A stretch of 32,705 nt of DNA from Lysobacteraceae bacterium (GTDB lineage: Bacteria > Pseudomonadota > Gammaproteobacteria > Xanthomonadales > Xanthomonadaceae), in contig JAISFF010000039.1 of the NCBI GenBank assembly GCA_031263725.1, forward strand, positions 1 through 32,705. Direction: 5' to 3'. This document shows, in pieces, positions 27,401 to 32,705 of the stretch. A model generated the notes under the pieces. It had not been told where the DNA came from. It made no database searches and saw only the letters and a program-made list of their open reading frames with translations. The position numbers and the translations under genes are program-made. How positions within the stretch are numbered: the stretch's first letter is position 1; each line of letters opens with the position of its first letter.

Positions 27401-28066
27401 ATGAAGCCGATCTTGAAAATGGCAATCGTCGTACTGCCGCTCCTGCCGACCACATCGGTATATGCACGGGATGCGGGCTGGATCGTGGACAAGCCAGCGT
27501 TCGACATCCCTGCCGAACTGATCGTCATCGCCGACAACATATGCCAGTCCGCACTGCAGAACCCGCGCGTTCCCGTCATGGAACTACAGTCGATTCTGGA
27601 CACCGAAAGCAGGGCCATCCATGTCGCCCTGCAGGACCCGCAGACACTGGATCAAGCCGTCGCGCGCGCCGCAGCACTGCGCGACCGCCTGGGGCCTCTG
27701 GAGCGCCTGCCCTCGGTCGAACTGCAATTCGTGCTGGCTATGCTTGCCGAACGTACCCACGACGACGCGGCGCTGCATCTGTACCGTGCGACCGGACAGG
27801 TATTGCTGGCGCGGATGGAAGTACGCGGTCTGGGCCAGAGCAGCGAAGAGGCGCTGCGTCCCTGCCTGATCGAAAACGAATACTCCTGGTTGCAGATTCG
27901 CGCCAATTTCAGCAAACACCACTCGCAGCGGGTAGAGACGGAGGATGGACGCGCTTTCGACGTGCTGGAGATCGACGATGCGCAGGGACAACGGCGCACG
28001 GTGTATTTCGATGTGACTCCACTGTTCGAGGCTTACGACCGCGCACCGGGCAATCGGGGAAACTGA
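27401..28066 (+). CDS. Exported protein of unknown function
   Basis: The 221-residue product has a signal peptide (MKPILKMAIVVLPLLP, cleavage probably after 'TSVYA', about residue 22). A helical middle region follows (about 60-165: repeated amphipathic helices such as 'VELQFVLAMLAERTHDDAAL'). The strand-rich C-terminus 'GRAFDVLEIDDAQGQRRTVYFDVTPLFEAY' loosely recalls DUF4919-type ends, where a 'vYFdv' strand is conserved; I rate that resemblance low. The ATG at 27401 follows AGGGGAAG. It precedes the GT51-like exported gene by 82 bases in the same direction, so the two may form an operon. Confidence 0.82.
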   Translation: MKPILKMAIVVLPLLPTTSVYARDAGWIVDKPAFDIPAELIVIADNICQSALQNPRVPVMELQSILDTESRAIHVALQDPQTLDQAVARAAALRDRLGPLERLPSVELQFVLAMLAERTHDDAALHLYRATGQVLLARMEVRGLGQSSEEALRPCLIENEYSWLQIRANFSKHHSQRVETEDGRAFDVLEIDDAQGQRRTVYFDVTPLFEAYDRAPGNRGN

Positions 28067-28148
28067 TGCGCGATGGCGGAAACCATACGGGATTCCCCCG
28101 GCGCTCCAGCACGCTTCCGGTCGCACTGCAAAAACGGGACTTCGGACA

Positions 28149-28850
28149 ATGAATCACTGGCGCATGCCGCTGATCGTGGCGCTGATCCTGATTCCGGCAC
28201 TTCCGCTCGCTGCGGCGGGAATCCTCTACCAGTACGCTGCGGCGCAGACTCCGGTTGATCTGAAGCCCGGCAACACGCAGTACTCCGACGAAGCGCGCCA
28301 GATATATTGGCGTCTGCTCGGCGGTTCGGAACACGGAATCGAAATACGACGGACGGATGCCGCATCGTATCTGGCCTCCGTATTCCTGCTCCCCGACTTT
28401 GCACGATCCACGCCCGATATCGCCGTTCTGCAAAACGCCAGCCGTCTGAACTGCGGTTCCATTGTGACCGATCGCCGGCACGGCAATCTGTTGCGTCATC
28501 TGATCGAGTTTGCATGCGCAATCCGGATCAGCCACGAATGGACGCCGGAACAGATCATCGATACGACGCTGGATCGGGCCGGATACGGACGCGATGCCAC
28601 GAGCTTGAGCACGGCGGCAATGGCGTACTACGGAAAAGACATCGAGGCACTGACATCGGCGCAGTTACTGGCGCTGCTGGTCCTGACGCATGGCTATTCC
28701 TTTCTCGATCCCGACTGCCATCCGGAGCGATTCGCGCGGCACTACCACTTGCTCGCGCAGCGGGGCGGCTTCGCCGGGGACGACATGACACTCGATGCTG
28801 CACTGCAAGACATGCAGCGCACCCCCTGTTCGAAACCGTCGACGCATTGA
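28149..28850 (+). CDS. Exported protein resembling a degenerate GT51 peptidoglycan glycosyltransferase
   Basis: The 233-residue protein starts with a hydrophobic export or anchor segment (residues 6-30). Residues about 112-205 follow the order of the C-terminal half of the GT51 transglycosylase domain: 'LLRHLIEFACAIRI' (family: K-x-x-E...A..lE), 'WTPEQIIDTTLDRAGYGRDA' (family: skeeIle.Yln...fG.ga), 'AAMAYYGKDIEALTSAQLLA' (family: AA..YFgk....Lt..EaA.La) and 'FLDPDCHPERFARHYHLL' (family: ydP...pera..R...vL). The N-terminal catalytic stretch (E-D-x-x-F-x-x-H) is missing; the corresponding region has no such Glu-Asp pair. There is no transpeptidase domain either. It is therefore probably inactive as a polymerase and might bind lipid II or a partner enzyme. 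The resemblance is by eye. Confidence 0.7.
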   Translation: MNHWRMPLIVALILIPALPLAAAGILYQYAAAQTPVDLKPGNTQYSDEARQIYWRLLGGSEHGIEIRRTDAASYLASVFLLPDFARSTPDIAVLQNASRLNCGSIVTDRRHGNLLRHLIEFACAIRISHEWTPEQIIDTTLDRAGYGRDATSLSTAAMAYYGKDIEALTSAQLLALLVLTHGYSFLDPDCHPERFARHYHLLAQRGGFAGDDMTLDAALQDMQRTPCSKPSTH

Positions 28851-29044
28851 CTCGATACCCGTCCGTTCGTGCCGATCACAGCAGTTTATGCGGACCTGGA
28901 TTCGCGGTATCGCAATCTCCGCAGCGCAGCAAAAAATTCCCGGATAACAGCGCATTGGGGGAATGACGGAAATCAAGTGCAGGCCGCGGTGACTCGCGTT
29001 ATGGTGTGGAAGCGCGGCCGTTTAGGAAAGGATGGGACCCCGTC

Positions 29045-31789
29045 ATGAGCACCTATCGTCTTCAATCCGTTTTCCGTCCCAAGTCCGTCGCCGTGGTCGG
29101 CGGCAGCCCGCGCGAACGTTCGGTCGGCCGCGCCGTTTTCCGCAACCTTCGCGAGGCCGGATTTCCCGGCGACATCGCCTGGATCAATCCGCGCTACCCC
29201 GAGCTCGACGGTGTCGCCACCTTCCCGGATTTCGACAGTCTGCCGTGGAAACCGGAGCTGGTCGTCATCACTTCCCCCGCCGCCAGTGTGCTCCAGGTCG
29301 CACGCGAGGCGGCGGCCAAGGGCGCGGCGGCGGCCATCGTCATCACCACCGGTCTGGGACAGGGCCCCGGATCGCTGGCAGCCGAACTGGAGGCGGTCGG
29401 CCGCGCCGAAGGCCTGCGCATTCTCGGGCCGAACTGCCTGGGCGTGGCTTCGCCGCATGCATACCTCAATGCCAGCATCGCCAGCCATTCGCCGCAACCC
29501 GGCGATCTGGCGCTGATCTCGCAATCCGGCGCGGTGGCGGCCAGTCTGGTCGAATGGAGCGCCACGCGCGGCATCGGTTTCTCGGCGCTGGCCTCGCTGG
29601 GAGATTCATTCGATGTCGACTTCAGCGACCTGCTGGATTTCTTCGCCACCGACCCAAATACCCGCGCGATCCTGCTGTCGGTCGAGTCGATCAAGAATGC
29701 ACGCAAGTTCATGTCCGCCGCACGCGCCGCCGCGCGCCTGAAACCGGTGGTCGTGGTCAAATCAGGACGTTACGCCAAGCTGGCGATCACGCCCGGTTCG
29801 ACCCATATGCGCGCGCTGGCGTCGCCGGACGCGGTCCACGATGCCGCCTTCCGCCGCGCCGGCCTGCTGCGCGTGCACACGCTGGACGAACTGTTCAACG
29901 CCGCCGAAACCCTGGGACGGCTGCGCACGTTCCCGGGCCGGAGGCTGGCGATCCTGGCCAATGGCGGCGGTGTCGGCATGCTGGCCGCGGACCGGTTGGC
30001 CGACCTCGGCGGCACGTTGGCCGGCCTCTCCGGGAAAACCATGGAAAGCCTGGACCAGGCATTGCCGCTGGGGTGGTCGCGCTCCAATCCCGTGGACATC
30101 ATCACCGATGCCGGCGGCGAGCGTTATGCGGCCGCCATCGAGGCGCTGGTCAGCGATACCGAAAACGATGCCGTGCTGGTAATCAATGTACCGACCGCAT
30201 TGTCGTCCTCCGCCGAAGCCGCGCATGCATTGATCGAAACGCTACGCAAGCCGCGTCCGTCTTCGCGCACGAAACCCGTATTCGCGGTCTGGCTGGGCAA
30301 CGACCGCCAGGCCATCGACGCCATCCACGAAGCGCGCATTCCCGCCTATCCGAGCGAATCGGATGCGGTCAACGGTTTCATGCATCTGGTCGGCTATCGC
30401 GAAGCGCAGACGGCGTTGATGGAAACGCCGCCGAGCATGCCAGAAGACGCCATCGCCAACGTCGCGCAGGCGCGCGCGTTGATCGAAGACGCGCTGGCCC
30501 GCAACCAGCAATGGCTGGATCCGATCGCGGTCACGCAACTGCTGGCCGCCTACGGCATTCCAACCGCACCGGTCGAACTCGCCCGCGACGCCGACGAAGC
30601 CGCGCGGCTGGCCGTGCCCCTGCTCGAAGCCGGATCGGGCGTCACCGTCAAGATCCACTCGGCGGATATTCCGCACAAATCCGATATCGACGGCGTGCGC
30701 CTGAACCTGCTCAACGAACAGGCCGTACGCGAAGCCGCCGAAGGCATCCTCGAACGCGCCCGCGCGGCGCATCCGGATGCGCGCATCGATGGCGTGCTGG
30801 TACAGCCGATGATCGTCCGCTCCAAGGCACGCGAGCTGATCGCCGGCATCGCCGACGACGATACCTTCGGCCCCGTCATCGTCTTCGGTCGCGGCGGCAC
30901 CGCCGTGGAAGTCATCGACGACAAGGCGCTGGCGCTGCCGCCGCTGGATCTGCGGCTGGCGCACGAGCAGATTTCGCGTACCCGCGTAGCGCGGATACTC
31001 AAGGCCTATCGCGACGTTCCCGCCGCCGACGAACGCGCGGTGGCGCTGATGCTGGTCAAGCTGGCGCAGATGGCGGCCGACTTCCCTGAGATCAAGGAAC
31101 TGGACATCAACCCGTTGCTGGCCGACAGGGACGGCATCATCGCGGTCGATGCGCGCATGCTGATCGCACCGTCACGACAGTTGCACAAAGGTCGCGGACA
31201 TCCGCGTTTCGCGGTCTTCCCCTACCCGAACGAATGGGAACGGACCATCACCCTGTCCGATGGCGCCGGGGTCTTCATCCGTCCGGTGCGGCCGGAAGAC
31301 GACGGCATGTTCCGGCAATTCCTGACCAAGGTCACCGAGGAAGACCTGCGGCTGCGTTTCTTCCAGACGCTGAAATATTTCAGCCACGAATTCATCGCAC
31401 GCCTGACCCAGCTCGACTATGCGCGCTCGATCGCACTGGCGGCGATCGATCCCGGCACCGGCGAGATGCTGGGTGCGGTACGGCTGCATGCCGACGCGGA
31501 CTATGACAAGGGCGAGTACGGCATCCTGGTCCGCTCCGACCAGAAAGGACGGGGACTGGGCTGGAAGTTGATGAAGATCATGATCGAGTATGCGCACTGG
31601 CAAGGACTGCGAGTGGTGCAAGGGCAGGTATTGCGGGAAAACCGCGGCATGCTGGGCATGTGCGAACACCTCGGTTTCAGCCTCGCCACCGATCCGGAAG
31701 ACCCGTCGATCACCACCGTCACATTACCGGTCCAGGAAAGGTCCGCACGACACGATGATCCGTCCGCAGCATCCGCTGATCAGGCCTGA
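29045..31789 (+). CDS. Pat/PatZ-type protein lysine acetyltransferase (ADP-forming acyl-CoA-ligase fusion with GNAT)
   Basis: These proteins acetylate lysines of metabolic enzymes such as acetyl-CoA synthetase. The 914-residue protein has a CoA-binding domain ('PKSVAVVGGSPRERSVGRAV', about 12-130) and succinyl-CoA-ligase-like domains (about 145-460, including 'LISQSGAVAASLVEW' and a ligase-type histidine H254 in 'GSTHMRALASPDAV'). An ATP-grasp domain follows (about 490-700, 'VTVKIHSADIPHKSDIDGV', 'ELDINPLLAD'). A C-terminal GNAT acetyltransferase domain starts near 732, with acetyl-CoA motif 'RSDQKGRGLGWKLMK' (about 829-843). Length and order fit S. enterica Pat/E. coli PatZ (886). The ATG at 29045 follows AAAGGATGGGA. 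It stands alone, with 194 bases upstream in which I see no clear promoter. Confidence 0.93.
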   Translation: MSTYRLQSVFRPKSVAVVGGSPRERSVGRAVFRNLREAGFPGDIAWINPRYPELDGVATFPDFDSLPWKPELVVITSPAASVLQVAREAAAKGAAAAIVITTGLGQGPGSLAAELEAVGRAEGLRILGPNCLGVASPHAYLNASIASHSPQPGDLALISQSGAVAASLVEWSATRGIGFSALASLGDSFDVDFSDLLDFFATDPNTRAILLSVESIKNARKFMSAARAAARLKPVVVVKSGRYAKLAITPGSTHMRALASPDAVHDAAFRRAGLLRVHTLDELFNAAETLGRLRTFPGRRLAILANGGGVGMLAADRLADLGGTLAGLSGKTMESLDQALPLGWSRSNPVDIITDAGGERYAAAIEALVSDTENDAVLVINVPTALSSSAEAAHALIETLRKPRPSSRTKPVFAVWLGNDRQAIDAIHEARIPAYPSESDAVNGFMHLVGYREAQTALMETPPSMPEDAIANVAQARALIEDALARNQQWLDPIAVTQLLAAYGIPTAPVELARDADEAARLAVPLLEAGSGVTVKIHSADIPHKSDIDGVRLNLLNEQAVREAAEGILERARAAHPDARIDGVLVQPMIVRSKARELIAGIADDDTFGPVIVFGRGGTAVEVIDDKALALPPLDLRLAHEQISRTRVARILKAYRDVPAADERAVALMLVKLAQMAADFPEIKELDINPLLADRDGIIAVDARMLIAPSRQLHKGRGHPRFAVFPYPNEWERTITLSDGAGVFIRPVRPEDDGMFRQFLTKVTEEDLRLRFFQTLKYFSHEFIARLTQLDYARSIALAAIDPGTGEMLGAVRLHADADYDKGEYGILVRSDQKGRGLGWKLMKIMIEYAHWQGLRVVQGQVLRENRGMLGMCEHLGFSLATDPEDPSITTVTLPVQERSARHDDPSAASADQA

Positions 31790-31951
31790 TATCCAGGACC
31801 CTGCATACCCTCTCGCCCCAAAGCCCCTCCACCGGCACGCCTGAAGGATGCCGCGACGCTCGGAGCGCCCATGCGCGGCCTATCAGAATCGCCGCATCCG
31901 GCCATCGGCCCACAGACGGGCTGTCCGGCAGCGACATGATCGCTTGTCCAT

Positions 31952-31980
31952 TTGACACAACCATCCAGATAGCCTATCAA
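31952..31980 (+). promoter_or_regulatory. Sigma-70 promoter with consensus -35, upstream of the lipoprotein gene
   Basis: TTGACA (31952-31957), a 17-base spacer and TATCAA (31975-31980). The -35 is perfect and the -10 matches four of six. Transcription would begin near 31987, about 50 bases before the lipoprotein ATG. The rest of the 31790-32037 gap holds no supported gene. Confidence 0.65.
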
Positions 31981-32037
31981 TCGACTCCATCAGGAGACGG
32001 CTCGCCTCGACCGGACCACAGGCATATGGGGATTTTC

Positions 32038-32280
32038 ATGCAAAGAGGAATAACGCTGCTCGCTATGCTGTTACTAGCAAGCGGGCTACCCGGTTGCGAT
32101 TCGTATTCCGAACACCGCCTGCAACAGCAGATCGCACGGACAGTGCGTCACAATCCCAATCCACAGCATAACTACCGCCTCACATTGACGCTGCACGATG
32201 CCCCCGGCCCTTTCCTGAAAGTCCGGGGCGTCAGGAAAACGATAAGCAATGTGGCTACAAGGCACCTATCACCAAGATAG
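32038..32280 (+). pseudogene. Small lipoprotein gene, probably frameshifted and cut by an IS5-family insertion
   Basis: The start MQRGITLLAMLLLAS leads to a lipobox-like 'GLPGC' (Cys20), so an outer-membrane or periplasmic lipoprotein is likely. The ATG at 32038 has GGGGA at the right distance. The frame gives 'NYRLTLTLHDAPGPFLKVRG' and then an uncharacteristic 'VRKTISNVATRHLSPR'. Another frame over the same bases (from about 32229) reads 'RQENDKQCGYKAPITKIVEP', which looks like the true continuation, so one indel near 32222-32235 is probable. That second frame then runs into the left end of the IS5-like element at about 32283. The gene thus seems doubly damaged. The family is not recognised, and the original length is unknown. 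Confidence 0.6.
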
Positions 32281-32282
32281 TA

Positions 32283-32705
32283 GAACCTATCTCAAAATCG
32301 TGAACTGGCACGGAAGGTCTGTAAAATAGGCAAATGCTGAAGATTTCCGACGCGTACTGGGACCGGATCAAACATCACTTTCCGGAGGAGAACATTCCGG
32401 ATGACTGTCCTGGCCGCAAGCCGGTGCCCACCAGACAGGTGCTCGATGCGGTGCTGTGGATTCTGAACACGGGCGCACACTGGAAGATGCTTCCGCAGTC
32501 GTATCCGAACTACAAGACGGTACATCGGCGCTTCCAGGCGTGGGCGCAGCAGGAGGTTCTGCGTAGCATCCTGACCGATCTGGCGAACGAGCTGCGTGAG
32601 CAGGACTTGTTGGATACTTCCGAGTGTTACATCGACGCGACCTTTGCCAACGGTCGCGGTGGCGGGCTGGAGATTGGTAACACGAAGTGTGGAAAAGGCG
32701 TAAAA
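32283..32705 (+). mobile_element. IS5-family insertion sequence, left end (continues past window)
   Basis: The transposase gene at 32334 is preceded by GAACCTATCTCAAAAT (32283-32298), which has the look of an IS5-group left terminal repeat. The exact boundary and target duplication cannot be set because the right end is outside the window. It interrupts the lipoprotein gene just upstream. Confidence 0.65.
32334..32705 (+). CDS. IS5-family transposase, N-terminal part (cut by window edge)
   Basis: The 124 visible codons begin MLKISDAYWDRIKHHFP. They contain the family's N-terminal domain: 'GRKPVPTRQVLDAVLWILNT', 'GAHWKMLPQSYPNYKTVHRR' and 'FQAWAQQEVLRSIL'. The first catalytic aspartate of the DDE triad is the one in 'CYIDATFANGRGGG'. 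This is the plan of the IS427/IS1031-like branch of IS5. The frame is open to the window edge and looks intact so far. The second and third catalytic residues are beyond the end. Confidence 0.92.
   Translation, partial: MLKISDAYWDRIKHHFPEENIPDDCPGRKPVPTRQVLDAVLWILNTGAHWKMLPQSYPNYKTVHRRFQAWAQQEVLRSILTDLANELREQDLLDTSECYIDATFANGRGGGLEIGNTKCGKGVK

Noticed and set aside
29032-31089. 685-residue alternative frame inside the Pat gene
   Set aside because: It is an Arg-rich out-of-frame reading of the acetyltransferase gene with no domain content.

Overview
The window looks like chromosome from a high-GC gammaproteobacterium of the order Lysobacterales (Xanthomonadales). I infer this from the linkage of asd, fimV, truA, trpF, trpB, trpA and accD, from tpiA-secG followed by tRNA-Leu, and from the style of the proteins. 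A Rhodanobacteraceae-like genus such as Dyella or Frateuria would fit, but the genus cannot be fixed from sequence reading alone.

Positions 1-4168 (minus strand) hold a type VI secretion cargo cassette. It reads vgrG, then a TPR-containing protein of unknown function, then a 44-residue single-span membrane protein, then the first 28 codons of an Rhs/PAAR-like effector cut by the window edge. Spacing is very tight, including a 4-base ATGA overlap. Upstream lies about 1.2 kb of degraded DNA (4169-5400) with a multiply frameshifted IS3-family orfA. It ends exactly at the 3' side of a tRNA-Leu(GAG) gene, so the cassette sits on a probable accessory segment next to a tRNA.

Positions 5401-17511 (minus strand) are core metabolism: tRNA-Leu, secG, tpiA, glmM, accD, trpA, a secreted protein of unknown function, and trpB. 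A LysR regulator (plus strand) diverges from trpB across a 115-bp region containing a perfect palindrome. Then come a possible small membrane ORF, trpF, truA, fimV and asd. The genes link tryptophan synthesis, malonyl-CoA production, amino-sugar synthesis, the Sec translocase, tRNA modification, type IV pilus/polar organisation and the aspartate pathway. The unknown secreted protein is joined to both trpB and trpA by ATGA overlaps.

Positions 17603-25823 hold a frameshifted 2-hydroxyacid dehydrogenase (minus), an overlapping SDR/acyl-CoA-ligase-like pair (plus), aroC and prmB (minus, with hairpins between them), an SCO1/SenC copper chaperone coupled to psd (plus), and an unknown membrane-anchored protein (minus).

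Positions 26098-32705 (plus strand) hold accA, a pair of small exported proteins (the second resembles a GT51 peptidoglycan glycosyltransferase lacking its first catalytic motif), and a 914-residue Pat-type protein acetyltransferase. Last come a promoter with a consensus -35 box, a damaged lipoprotein gene, and the start of an IS5-family insertion sequence that runs off the window.

The best candidates for something undescribed are the VgrG-TPR-microprotein-Rhs cassette, the secreted protein embedded between trpB and trpA, and the degenerate GT51-like exported protein. No CRISPR array, rRNA, replication origin or complete mobile element was seen.
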